A stretch of DNA of 11,163 bases from an uncultured bacterium (GTDB lineage Bacteria > Gemmatimonadota > Gemmatimonadetes > Longimicrobiales > RSA9), in contig CALKIP010000299.1 in the NCBI GenBank assembly GCA_937995995.1, forward strand, positions 1-11,163, written 5' to 3'. The translations under genes were made by a program, and so were the position numbers. Below the pieces are notes generated by a model. That model was not told where the DNA came from and did no database searches. It saw nothing but the letters and a program-made list of their open reading frames with translations. Of this stretch, positions 1 through 7,580 are shown piece after piece (the first letter of the stretch is position 1; every line of letters begins with the position of its first letter).

Positions 1-1
1 C

Positions 2-796
2 GGCGGGAGCGTGATGGTACTCATGCAGGTCAGTGAGTTCATCATCATCGGCGGCGCAGGTGTGGGTGCGATGGTCGTCGGCAACAAGCCGACGGTCGTC
101 AAGCGCATCTTCGCCGAGACGCTCGCGCTCCTCAAGCCGAGCCGTTTCAACCGCGAGAGTTACGCCGAGCTGCTCCAGGTCCTCTATGAGATCTTCTACG
201 CGGCGCGACGCGACGGGCTCGTCGGGATCGAGTCACACGTCGAGTCGCCGGAGACGAGCGAGCTCTTCAAGAAGTACCCCACGTTCTACGAGAACGAGCG
301 CGCGCTCTACTTCCTGGCCGATACGATGAAGGTGCTGCTGACCGGCGCCGTCGAGGACCATCACCTCAGCGAGATCCTGGACATGGACCTCGAGCAGTAC
401 CACGAGGAGGCGATGGTCGTCCCGACGTCGATCAACCGGATCGGCGATGCGATGCCGGGCTTCGGAATCGTCGCCGCCGTGCTCGGCGTCATCATCACGA
501 TGGGTCGCATCGGCGGCTCGCCCGAGGAGATCGGCCAGAGCGTCGCGGCCGCCCTCGTCGGCACCTTCGTCGGCATCCTCCTCGCCTACGGCGTGATGGG
601 GCCGCTCGCCCAGGCGATCGAGGGACGGATGCGCGCCGAGCATGCCTACATGATGTGTGTCCGCACGGCCCTCCTCTCCTTCGCCCGGGGAGACCCGCCG
701 ATCACCTCGGTCGAGTTCGCCCGGCGCAGCATCGAGCCCGAAGACCGTCCGTCGTTCTCCGAGCTCGAGGAGCTGACGCGGAAGAAGAGGAGCTAG
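2..796 (+). CDS. motA: Flagellar motor stator protein MotA (5' partial)
   Basis: MotA is the four-helix inner-membrane stator subunit that, with MotB, conducts ions and applies torque to the rotor. The reading frame is open to the left edge and its first residues (GGSVMVLMQVSEFIIIGGAG) align to the MotA stretch just after transmembrane helix 1. The gene therefore begins upstream, and the GTG/ATG at 11-16 is internal. The visible part has 264 residues, with membrane segments near 12-28, 150-168 and 182-203. Numbered within the window, R69 and E77 match the cytoplasmic-loop residues R90 and E98 of E. coli MotA that contact FliG, and P152 and P201 match the conserved prolines P173 and P222. The C-terminal signature GDPPITSVEFARR is also typical. 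The stop is one base before the motB ATG, as in a co-transcribed stator operon. Confidence 0.95.
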   Translation, partial: GGSVMVLMQVSEFIIIGGAGVGAMVVGNKPTVVKRIFAETLALLKPSRFNRESYAELLQVLYEIFYAARRDGLVGIESHVESPETSELFKKYPTFYENERALYFLADTMKVLLTGAVEDHHLSEILDMDLEQYHEEAMVVPTSINRIGDAMPGFGIVAAVLGVIITMGRIGGSPEEIGQSVAAALVGTFVGILLAYGVMGPLAQAIEGRMRAEHAYMMCVRTALLSFARGDPPITSVEFARRSIEPEDRPSFSELEELTRKKRS

Positions 797-797
797 C

Positions 798-1634
798 ATG
801 TCCGAGGGTCGAGAAAGCGGGAAGACCGTCATCGTCATCCGCAAGAAGCCGAAGCGCAGCCACGGCCAGTCCGGCGGGTCGTGGAAGGTGGCCTACGCCG
901 ACTTCGTGACCGCGATGATGGCGTTCTTCCTCGTCATGTGGATCATGGGGATGGAGTCGGGCGTGAGGGAGCTGATCGAGGGGTACTTCAACGACCCGGT
1001 CGGCTACAAAAAGGCCTACGGCTCGGGGACCAACGTCCTGGCCGTAGGCAACACGCCGGTCGAATCGGAGCTCCGTCGCATCAGCATGATCAACCGCGAG
1101 CGGCAGCGGCAGCAGTTCGAGGACGTCCGCGCCGGGATCCAGGCGCGCCTCGAGGAGCTCGGGGGACTCGACGGGCTGACCGCACACGTCGAGATCCTGA
1201 TCACCGAGGAAGGGCTGCGCATCGAACTGCTCGAGTCGGGAGGGCAGGGGACCTTCTTCGAACTCGGCTCCAACCGCCTCCTGCCTGCGGCCGAAACGGT
1301 GCTCGGCGTCATCGCGCGAGAGCTCGAGCGGCTCGAGAACGACGCGATGATCGAGGGCCACACCGACGCACAGCCGTTCGGCCGCCAAGGCTACTCGAAC
1401 TGGGAGCTCTCCGTCGACCGCGCCAACGCGGCGCGTCGCATCGTGGAGGCGAACGGACTCGCGGCGCACCGCATCCTCGAGGTCCGCGGCTACGCGGATC
1501 GCAAGCTCCGCGTCCCCGACGACCCGACGGCGCCCGCCAACCGGCGGGTCACCATCCTGCTCCCGTTCAAGGAGCCGAACGCGGCGCTGATCCGCGCGAT
1601 CCGCGATCGCCGGCCTCTCCTGGGCGCGGACTGA
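798..1634 (+). CDS. motB: Flagellar motor stator protein MotB
   Basis: MotB is the stator subunit that carries the ion-binding aspartate and anchors the stator to peptidoglycan. The 278-residue protein has a basic cytoplasmic N-terminus, then the signature GGSWKVAYADFVTAMMAFF and one membrane helix (about 33-52). D35 is the counterpart of the essential D32 of E. coli. Residues 53-135 are the plug/linker region. An OmpA-like peptidoglycan-binding domain spans about 150-256, with EGHTD (186-190), NWELS (201-205), R208, N210 and NRRV (248-251). The length is usual for the family. A GAGGAG ribosome site at 787-792, inside the end of motA, lies five bases before the ATG and supports this start. 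The gene is the last of the stator operon here and converges on the minus-strand EAL-HDOD gene nine bases later. Confidence 0.97.
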   Translation: MSEGRESGKTVIVIRKKPKRSHGQSGGSWKVAYADFVTAMMAFFLVMWIMGMESGVRELIEGYFNDPVGYKKAYGSGTNVLAVGNTPVESELRRISMINRERQRQQFEDVRAGIQARLEELGGLDGLTAHVEILITEEGLRIELLESGGQGTFFELGSNRLLPAAETVLGVIARELERLENDAMIEGHTDAQPFGRQGYSNWELSVDRANAARRIVEANGLAAHRILEVRGYADRKLRVPDDPTAPANRRVTILLPFKEPNAALIRAIRDRRPLLGAD

Positions 1635-1646
1635 CGGCCCCCGTCA
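1632..1646. other. Small palindrome containing both convergent stop codons
   Basis: TGACGG-CCC-CCGTCA is a perfect six-base-pair inverted repeat with a three-base centre. Its left edge is the motB stop (TGA) and its right edge is the stop of the minus-strand EAL-HDOD gene (TCA). It could form a short hairpin in either transcript, but there is no T-tract on either side, so calling it a terminator is not justified. The symmetry may simply come from the facing stop codons plus a few GC bases. Confidence 0.4.
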
Positions 1647-2870
1647 CGGCTCCAGCCCTGGTGGATTCACCTGGCCCCAGGCCAGCGCCTCCAGGTAGAG
1701 CGGCGTGAGCTGGTCCTCGGGGATCGGTACCGCGGAGGCGAGTCGCGGGACCGCCTCCCAGAGCCCGTTCTCGTACGCCTCGACCAACTCCAGGATCGCG
1801 CCGAACGTGCCGGCTCGGTGGAGCAGCGCAGCACGGATCGGCTCGTCCAGCTCGATCTGCCCGAGGAGTTCCTCCATCGGCGTGGCGAGGAGAAGGTCGA
1901 GGAGCGAGAAGAGGCCGGCCAGGAAGAGCGACGGCCCCGAGCCACGTCGCTCGGTGCGCCGCGCGATCAACTCGCAGAAGCGCGCCCGGACCAGTGCAGT
2001 CTGCGCCATCTCCCGGTCCAGCCCGCCGCGGCCCCGCGCCGAGGCGACGACCAGCATCGCGAGCCACCGGTAGAGCGCCTGCCGCCCGAGCAGCCGGATC
2101 GCGTGCCCGAGCGAGCGGACCCCGCGCCCACCGACCGCCGCCGAATTGACCATTCGCAGCAGCTTGTAGACGAGGGATACATCGACGCGGATCGCCTCTT
2201 CGATCCGCGTGTCCGGAACGTCCAGGTCGCGTACCAGGTTCAGCACGCGCAGGACCTGCAGCTCGCTGGTCGAGACATCGCGCCGCGAGAGCATCTCGGG
2301 GCGGCTGTAGAGGAACCCCTGGAAGAGCTCGAAGCCGAGGCGCAGGCACCGCTCGCGCACCTCCGTCGATTCCACCTTTTCGGCCAGCAACCGAACCTCG
2401 TACACGCTCAGGAGCGCGACGAGCGCTTCCAGCTCCGCCTCGGTCCACGTCAGGACATCGATCTTCACGATCTCCGCCATCTCGAGGAGCGGCTGGAGCC
2501 GCTCGACGGAGGCGAAGTCGTCGAGTGCGATGCGGTACCCCGCGTCGACGAGGCGACGACACGCCGCAACCACCTCCGCGTCCGGCTCGACCGTCTCCAG
2601 CACCTCGAGGACGACCTGGCGCGGGTCGAGGAGCTCCAGGTTGCCGGAGAGGAGCAGTTCGCGGTCGCAGTTGATGTACGCCGGCTTGCCGTGGGTCACG
2701 TTCTCGAGCCCGATCCCGAGAAAGGCATCGACCAGGATCGAGTGCGCCATCTCCGTCGACACCATAGAGGGCGCCCGCTCGCTCCGCCGGTTGTCGCGGT
2801 AGAGCAGCTCATAGCCCACGACTCGCTCGTCGCGGTCGAAGATCGGCTGTCTCGTGACGAAGACTTCCAT
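1644..2870 (-). CDS. EAL-HDOD signalling protein (YuxH-type)
   Basis: This 408-residue protein matches the length and order of YuxH-like signalling proteins: an EAL domain (about 1-195) followed by an HDOD domain (about 200-395). EAL domains hydrolyse or bind c-di-GMP; HDOD domains usually serve as protein-interaction or output modules. Numbered from the ATG at 2870, the EAL motif is ELL (21-23). The other expected metal and substrate positions are present: N67, E89, D117-D118, K136, E164 (AEKVE) and Q184 (FQGF). Loop 6 after the DD pair is shortened and lacks the usual GTGYSSL, so activity is uncertain. No membrane segment or sensor domain is visible. I chose the ATG at 2870 because homology begins at MEVFVTRQPIFD; the frame stays open further upstream but lacks family residues, and no strong ribosome site precedes the ATG. 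The gene is divergent from flagellin and convergent with motB, which suggests a motility-linked c-di-GMP role; this is inference. Confidence 0.88.
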   Translation of the reverse strand: MEVFVTRQPIFDRDERVVGYELLYRDNRRSERAPSMVSTEMAHSILVDAFLGIGLENVTHGKPAYINCDRELLLSGNLELLDPRQVVLEVLETVEPDAEVVAACRRLVDAGYRIALDDFASVERLQPLLEMAEIVKIDVLTWTEAELEALVALLSVYEVRLLAEKVESTEVRERCLRLGFELFQGFLYSRPEMLSRRDVSTSELQVLRVLNLVRDLDVPDTRIEEAIRVDVSLVYKLLRMVNSAAVGGRGVRSLGHAIRLLGRQALYRWLAMLVVASARGRGGLDREMAQTALVRARFCELIARRTERRGSGPSLFLAGLFSLLDLLLATPMEELLGQIELDEPIRAALLHRAGTFGAILELVEAYENGLWEAVPRLASAVPIPEDQLTPLYLEALAWGQVNPPGLEP

Positions 2871-2953
2871 GGCGAGGCCGCCGGCGTGAAGTCGTCGGAC
2901 CGTGTTCCCACGGCGAGGCGGGCGAGAATGCGTTTGCCCGGGTGGACGCGCCA

Positions 2954-2982
2954 AAGCTAAGCCGCGCGCCGAGTAGCGTCAA
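2954..2982 (-). promoter_or_regulatory. Candidate sigma-70-type promoter for the EAL-HDOD gene
   Basis: On the minus strand TTGACG (2982-2977) resembles a -35 box (five of six). It is followed after 17 bases by TAGCTT (2959-2954), a weak -10 (three of six, including T1, A2 and T6). The spacing is ideal, but the -10 is poor and the region is GC-rich, so this is only a candidate. It would give a leader of roughly 75 bases. Confidence 0.3.
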
Positions 2983-3009
2983 CGAAACCGCCCCGCCGCC
3001 AGCCGACGC

Positions 3010-3036
3010 TCAAGTTCTCCCGAAGCGGGTCGATAC
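3010..3036 (+). promoter_or_regulatory. Sigma-28 (FliA)-type promoter of the flagellin gene
   Basis: TCAAGTTC (3010-3017), exactly 11 bases, then GTCGATAC (3029-3036). Compared with the FliA consensus TAAAGTTT-N11-GCCGATAA, each half matches at six of eight positions and the spacer is exact. It sits about 85-110 bases before the flagellin ATG, where a class 3 flagellar promoter is expected. Transcription would start near 3043, giving a leader of about 77 bases. No sigma-54 -24/-12 pair was seen in this gap. Confidence 0.72.
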
Positions 3037-3046
3037 TCCTGTCAGC

Positions 3047-3119
3047 GGCCGGTGTGGTGACCGGCCCGAACGGAGCAAGGACGCTCCGTCGCGCGAACTC
3101 ACATGGAAGGAGAACCTCA
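3047..3119 (+). promoter_or_regulatory. Structured flagellin leader: two hairpins plus strong ribosome site
   Basis: Hairpin A pairs GGCCGGT (3047-3053) with ACCGGCC (3060-3066) around a six-base loop GTGGTG. Hairpin B pairs ACGGAGC (3070-3076) with GCTCCGT (3083-3089) around the loop AAGGAC (3077-3082). Both stems are perfect seven-mers. A strong ribosome site AAGGAG (3107-3112) follows, seven bases before the ATG at 3120. A GGA presented in a hairpin loop together with a second GGA in the ribosome site is the arrangement bound by CsrA in flagellin leaders of other bacteria. The structure is visible in the sequence; CsrA control is inferred. Confidence 0.55.
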
Positions 3120-4244
3120 ATGCGCATCAACACCAACGTTCCGGCGATCAACACGCAGCGTATCCTGAGCCAGACGAACACGGCCGTGCAGCGTTCGATC
3201 GGCCGTCTCTCCTCGGGTTTCCGGATCAACCGTGCCGCGGACGACGCGGCGGGGCTGGGCATTGCCAACCGGCTGCGCGCGGACGTGCGCGGGCTGCAGC
3301 AGGCGGCGCGCAACGCGGAGCAGGCCAACTCGGTGCTGCAGATCGCCGAGGGTGCGACGCAGACGATCCAGGGCATCGTCGAGCGGATGAAGGAGCTGGC
3401 GGTTCAGGCGGCTTCGGACAACGTTTCGGATGCTGGACGCGCGCAGATCGATGCGGAATTCACGCAGCTTCAGGAAGAGATTTCTCGCATCGTGACCACG
3501 ACCAAGTTCCAGGGCAGCACGCTACTGGACGGGTCGTTCGGGAATCAACTCGACACCGGCGCGGCGAGCACGCTCCTCGGCGTTGCAGGCGTGAGCGCGA
3601 ATACCGTCCGTATCGACGGCGCGGCGGCAGGGACCTACACACTCTCCGCGACGGCGGACAGCGTCACGCTCACCGACGGAGCTGGAAACGCGCAGACGAT
3701 CGGCGACGTCACCGTGGATGGTGGCCAGGGCGCCCAGACGTGGCGTTTCGATCAGTTCGGCATCGAGGTCACGACGACCGATCTGGCGGTAGGCGCAGAC
3801 CTCGGTGACCTCGTAGTGACGGACGCCCCTGTCACCTTCATGGTCAGCGTGAGCGGCGAGCAGGGCGCCGGTGGCGGGGCAGGGGCCGATGACGTCACGC
3901 TCGGCTCGCTCGACCTGTCGCTCGCGACACTCGGCATCAACGCCGATTCACTGGCCGACAAGGCCGGTGCCCAGACGGCTATCGGCAACATCGACACTGC
4001 CCTGGACCGGATCGCCGAGGCCTTCGGCAGCATCGGCGCCGCGCAGAACCGGATCGACTTCGCCACGGCGAACGTCCGGACGATGATCGAGAACGTGGCC
4101 GCGGCCGAGTCCACGATCCGTGACGCCGACATGGCGGCGGAGATGACGGAGTTCACGCGGAACCAGATCCTGCAGCAGGCCGGCACGGCGATGCTGGCGC
4201 AGGCGAACGCGGCCCCGCAGATGGTGCTGCGGCTCCTCCAGTAG
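3120..4244 (+). CDS. fliC: Flagellin
   Basis: This is the filament subunit, exported through the flagellar type III apparatus and polymerised under the FliD cap. It has 374 residues. The conserved N-terminal D0/D1 region (about 1-140) starts MRINTNVPAINTQR and contains RLSSGFRINRAADDAAG and the R..ELAVQ stretch (89-96), part of the region recognised by TLR5 in other flagellins. The C-terminal D1/D0 region (about 280-374) ends MVLRLLQ. Between them lies a variable, Thr/Gly/Asp-rich surface domain (about 141-278) with a glycine-rich stretch at 249-256; no cysteine is present. The frame is open back to 3054, but the ATG at 3120 is supported by homology and by the AAGGAG site seven bases before it. 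A sigma-28-type promoter lies upstream. It is the first gene of the late cluster fliC-fliD-fliS. Confidence 0.97.
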   Translation: MRINTNVPAINTQRILSQTNTAVQRSIGRLSSGFRINRAADDAAGLGIANRLRADVRGLQQAARNAEQANSVLQIAEGATQTIQGIVERMKELAVQAASDNVSDAGRAQIDAEFTQLQEEISRIVTTTKFQGSTLLDGSFGNQLDTGAASTLLGVAGVSANTVRIDGAAAGTYTLSATADSVTLTDGAGNAQTIGDVTVDGGQGAQTWRFDQFGIEVTTTDLAVGADLGDLVVTDAPVTFMVSVSGEQGAGGGAGADDVTLGSLDLSLATLGINADSLADKAGAQTAIGNIDTALDRIAEAFGSIGAAQNRIDFATANVRTMIENVAAAESTIRDADMAAEMTEFTRNQILQQAGTAMLAQANAAPQMVLRLLQ

Positions 4245-4265
4245 TCGCTCACCGTACGGCCGATC

Positions 4266-4295
4266 GCCCCGGGGCCGGCTCGCCGGCTCCGGGGC
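4266..4295 (+). terminator. Strong fliC-fliD intergenic hairpin
   Basis: GCCCCGGGGCCGGC (4266-4279) pairs with GCCGGCTCCGGGGC (4282-4295) over 14 positions with a single G-U pair; the innermost pairs would open to give a realistic loop of about six. It starts 21 bases after the flagellin stop and ends 29 bases before fliD. No T-tract follows, so it may act as an imperfect terminator or attenuator, or as a 3' stabiliser that keeps fliC mRNA more abundant than fliD mRNA. Confidence 0.55.
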
Positions 4296-4324
4296 TCGCC
4301 GTAGGCACGCACTGAACCGACACC

Positions 4325-7300
4325 ATGAGCTCCATCGCATCGTTCAGCGGAATCGCGAGCGGGATCCAGTGGCGGGACATGATCGACCAGATCATGGCGC
4401 TGGAGCGCCGCCCCGCGCAGCTCCTCGAGTCCCGGATCAAGACCACCGAGTCGCGCTCGAGCGCCTGGTCGACCTTCGAGTCCAGGGTCACGGCGTTCAT
4501 GGACGCCGCGGACGCGCTTCGCACGGGCTCCGCGTTCCGGCACTTCACGACGTCGCTGGGCGGGATTGGGCAGGGCGGCTCGGCGCCGCTCTCCGTCTCC
4601 GCTTCCGGGAACGCCGCGCCGGGGACGCACGCCGTGCGCGTGTTGGGGCTCGCGGCCGCCGAGAAGCTGAGCGGCGCGGTGGTCGCCTCGCGGACCGAAG
4701 CGCTGGGCTACGAGGGCGAGTTCCTGGTCGGAGGAGTCCGGGTCGAGGTCGAGGCGACGGATTCGCTGAACGACATCGTCGAGCGGATCAATGCCGCGAA
4801 CACGGGTCGCAACGCGTCGGGCGTGACCGCCTCCGTGCTGTCGACGGGCGCGGACCAGTACCGTCTGATCCTTACCGCCTCGCAGACCGGCGCGGCCGGG
4901 ATCGACCTGGTCGACGGAGCGGCCGGCGTGCTGCGCGCACTCGGCTTCGTCGACGCCTCGACTTCGATCAAGCACGCGACGTCGAGCGGCGCGAGGAGCG
5001 ACGGCTTCAAGGATGCGACGACGGCCGTCGCCACCCTCCGCGGCTTCGCCTCGTCGAACCTGGCCGGTTCGGTGACGTTCGGGAGCGGCGCCGCGCAGTT
5101 TTCGGCCACGATCGATCTGGCGACGATGTCGCTCGCCGACGTCGCCGAGGCGATCAACGCTGCCGCGGCCGCCGCGGGGAGCGGAGTGCAGGCCAACGTC
5201 GTTTCCGAAGAGGCGGACGGGGCTACGGTGCAGCGGCTCGAGATCTCCGGTACCACCGCCTTCGGCGACGAGAACCGGATCCTCGAGGCGCTCGGTGTGC
5301 TCACCGCCGGGCGCGGTGCCGTTTCGCAGCGGCTCGAAGGCGGCGTCCTCACCGCGGGCGACGCCGCAACTCCCGCCACCGCCGATACGCTCCTGGCCGA
5401 TTTGTGGGTGAATGGCCGGAGCGCAGGCGTACAGGTGGGCGACACGCTCACCCTCGCCGGCACCCGCGGCGATGGCTCGGCGGTCGAGATCACGTACACG
5501 GTCGGGGCGGGGGACACGCTCCAGGACCTCCTCGACCGGCTGAACGATGCCACCGACGGCTTCGGTGCGGGGAGTCGCACGGCCACCGCGTCGATCTCCG
5601 CCGACGGGCGCCTCACCCTGACCGACGACCAGGGCGGCGACAGCCGGCTCTCGCTCTCGGTCGTCGCGCACAACGAGGGCGGCGGCACGCTCGACTTCGG
5701 TGCGATGGACGTCGCGCAGGCGGGCCGCGCTCGGCAGATCACCGCGGGCTCGGACGCCGAGGTCGAGATCGACGGCACCTACCTGCGGCACGCCGGGAAC
5801 GTGATCGACCAAGCGATCCCGGGCCTCACGCTCGATCTGAAGGCGGCAAGCCCGGACACGACCGTGACCGTCGCCATCGAGCGGGACGTTCAGAAAGCCG
5901 TCGGCGCCGTCAAGGGAATGATCGACGCCTACAACGCCGTCGCCGACTTCGTGAAGAGCCAGACCTCGTCGGGCGTGGAAGGCGCCGCGCGGCCTCCGCT
6001 CTCCGGCGACTCGGTGTTGCGAAGCATGCAGGCCACGCTGCGCCAGGCGCTCGAGACGCGCATCGCCGATGGCGTCGCCGGCGATTTCGTCCGCCTGGCC
6101 GACGTCGGGATCGAGATCGACAAGACGGGCCGCTACACTCTGGACAGTTCGGCGCTGGAATCGGCGATCCGGACCGATCCGGGCGCCGTGATGCGCCTCT
6201 TCGGCGTGCACGGCAGCGCGTCGAACTCGTCGCTCGACTACATCACCCACAGCGATGCGACCCGCCCGGGAAGCTACGCGGTCGAGATCACGCGGCCGGC
6301 CGCAACGGCCTCCATCGTGGGCACGGGCTTCACGGGCACGTACGTCGACGACGGCACACCCGACACGCTCACCGTACGCGATCTGGGGAGCGGGAAGTCC
6401 TACGCGGTGCAGCTCGCGAACGGGATGACGATGGCCGACATCGTCGCCGCGCTGAACAGTGAATTCGGCACCGCGACGCGGCACACCCTGGCCACGTCGG
6501 CGGCGCTCTTTGCCGATGCCGCCGGGACGGTCACCGCCGATGCCTCGACGACCTTCGCCGAGCTGTATCGCGCCGATGGGACTTCCGCCGGCTTCGAGGA
6601 CGGTTCGACGATCACCTTCTCCGGCACGCGCACGAACGGCGAGTCGTTCGTCTCGACGTTCACCGTGAGCGATGCGAGCACGCAGACGCTGGGCTCGCTG
6701 GCCGAGGCGATCGAGGCCGAGCTCGGGGCCGGCGTCGACGTCACGATCGAGGATGGCGTCCTCACCGCCAGGGCCAGGGAGACGGGATCGAGCCTGCTCA
6801 AGCTCACGCTGAGCGCGGACGTCGCGGGAGGCGAGAACCCGTTCGGCACCCTCGACGTGGCGGTCGAAGGGCGCTCGGCCGTGAGGATCACGGCGGGCGA
6901 CAACGGCGGACAGCTCCGACTAGACCACGAACTCTACGGTTCCGGCGAGGGCTTCGAGATCTCGTTCACCGCGGGTGGAGCGGACGGATCAGCATCACTC
7001 GGGCTCGCGGCGGGCAGCTACGCCGGTGAGGATGTGCAGGGCACGATCGGCGGCTTCGCGGCCACGGGCTCCGGCCGGACGCTCACCGGTGCCCGGGACT
7101 CCGCGGTCGAGGGGCTGATCGTCCGCTACGACGGTACAGAGACTGGCGCCATCGGTGAGATCACCTTCAGCCGCGGCATCGCCGACGAGGTCCGGCGCGC
7201 CGCCAGGATCCTCACCGGCTCCGGCGATGGATCGATCCGCTCGATCGTGGACCGGCTCGACACGAGCGTCTCTGCACTTCACGACCGGATCTCGGATCTC

Positions 7301-7429
7301 GAGGACCGGCTCGCGCGGCGCAGGGAGCAGCTCATCCGCCGCTTCACGGCCATGGAGGAGGCGCTCGCCAACGCGCAGTCGCAGTCCCAGTGGCTGGCTT
7401 CGCAGCTCGCCTCGCTGAGCAGCAAGTGA
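4325..7429 (+). CDS. fliD: Flagellar filament cap protein FliD (extra-long)
   Basis: FliD (HAP2) caps the growing filament and guides flagellin folding at the tip. The N-terminal FliD_N region (about 1-110) starts MSSIASFSGIASGI and has the helix RDMIDQIMALERRPAQLLE. Flagellin_IN-like segments follow near 128-195 and 238-325. FliD_C-type sequence appears at about 478-627 and again at about 898-1034, where GSYAGEDVQGTIGGFAATG leads into a coiled coil ending at the C-terminus. At 1034 residues it is much longer than common FliD proteins (about 450-700). The excess includes a domain present twice: about 353-484 and 740-868 share xAGxxxGxTxTxxGTRxxG, a segment ending in a helix, then a GR..xITAG motif. 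The second copy lies inside the FliD_C region. The ATG at 4325 fits the family start but has no clear ribosome site. It follows fliC and precedes fliS, the usual order. Confidence 0.95.
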   Translation: MSSIASFSGIASGIQWRDMIDQIMALERRPAQLLESRIKTTESRSSAWSTFESRVTAFMDAADALRTGSAFRHFTTSLGGIGQGGSAPLSVSASGNAAPGTHAVRVLGLAAAEKLSGAVVASRTEALGYEGEFLVGGVRVEVEATDSLNDIVERINAANTGRNASGVTASVLSTGADQYRLILTASQTGAAGIDLVDGAAGVLRALGFVDASTSIKHATSSGARSDGFKDATTAVATLRGFASSNLAGSVTFGSGAAQFSATIDLATMSLADVAEAINAAAAAAGSGVQANVVSEEADGATVQRLEISGTTAFGDENRILEALGVLTAGRGAVSQRLEGGVLTAGDAATPATADTLLADLWVNGRSAGVQVGDTLTLAGTRGDGSAVEITYTVGAGDTLQDLLDRLNDATDGFGAGSRTATASISADGRLTLTDDQGGDSRLSLSVVAHNEGGGTLDFGAMDVAQAGRARQITAGSDAEVEIDGTYLRHAGNVIDQAIPGLTLDLKAASPDTTVTVAIERDVQKAVGAVKGMIDAYNAVADFVKSQTSSGVEGAARPPLSGDSVLRSMQATLRQALETRIADGVAGDFVRLADVGIEIDKTGRYTLDSSALESAIRTDPGAVMRLFGVHGSASNSSLDYITHSDATRPGSYAVEITRPAATASIVGTGFTGTYVDDGTPDTLTVRDLGSGKSYAVQLANGMTMADIVAALNSEFGTATRHTLATSAALFADAAGTVTADASTTFAELYRADGTSAGFEDGSTITFSGTRTNGESFVSTFTVSDASTQTLGSLAEAIEAELGAGVDVTIEDGVLTARARETGSSLLKLTLSADVAGGENPFGTLDVAVEGRSAVRITAGDNGGQLRLDHELYGSGEGFEISFTAGGADGSASLGLAAGSYAGEDVQGTIGGFAATGSGRTLTGARDSAVEGLIVRYDGTETGAIGEITFSRGIADEVRRAARILTGSGDGSIRSIVDRLDTSVSALHDRISDLEDRLARRREQLIRRFTAMEEALANAQSQSQWLASQLASLSSK
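5381..6928 (+). repeat. Duplicated domain within fliD
   Basis: Two protein-level copies lie about 385 residues apart: residues 353-484 (bases 5381-5776) and 740-868 (bases 6542-6928). Aligned landmarks are NGRSAGVQVGDTLTLAGTRG against DGTSAGFEDGSTITFSGTRT, followed by a strand ending in TV, a helix (DTLQDLLDRLNDA against QTLGSLAEAIEAE), and GRARQITAG against GRSAVRITAG. The copies are diverged, so this is an old duplication, not a recent DNA repeat. The interval between them holds the first FliD_C portion. Confidence 0.6.
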
Positions 7430-7580
7430 TGCGGCCTTCCGATCGCTTTGGAGGTCGCTCCGGAGAACGCGCCGGGGGACACCGGCGGAGCGCAGACCCC
7501 CAGGGGCTCGGAGTCGCCGGCCGAGCCGCTACGAAGAACCCGACGGAAGTGACAACGAAACCCGGACCGGACAGGCGGTC
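7430..7580 (+). other. fliD-fliS intergenic spacer with a hairpin
   Basis: This 151-base spacer is long for a tight late-flagellar operon. GGCTCGG (7505-7511) pairs with CCGAGCC (7521-7527) around a nine-base loop. No T-tract follows, and I found no sigma-28 or sigma-54 promoter. A short open frame running through it has no recognisable family features and is not called. Just before fliS only a weak AGGCGG is seen (7573-7578). Confidence 0.4.

Noticed and set aside
11..16. GTG/ATG at the left edge as the motA start
   Set aside because: The open frame continues to the left and encodes MotA-like residues (GGS) before it; the protein would otherwise lack helix 1. The true start is outside the window.
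1818..2960. 380-residue plus-strand open frame opposite the EAL-HDOD gene
   Set aside because: Antisense shadow; the minus-strand frame has coherent EAL and HDOD motifs.
2871..3119. Sigma-54 promoter for flagellin
   Set aside because: No TGGCAC-N5-TTGC-like pair was found, whereas a sigma-28-type site with exact spacing is present.
4369..6462. 697-residue open frame on the plus strand inside fliD
   Set aside because: An out-of-frame shadow of fliD, Arg-rich and low-complexity, while fliD has clear homology.
3752..6484. 910-residue open frame on the minus strand
   Set aside because: It lies antisense to fliC and fliD, is Arg/Gly/Asp-rich with no recognisable domain, and is a usual by-product of GC-rich coding sequence.
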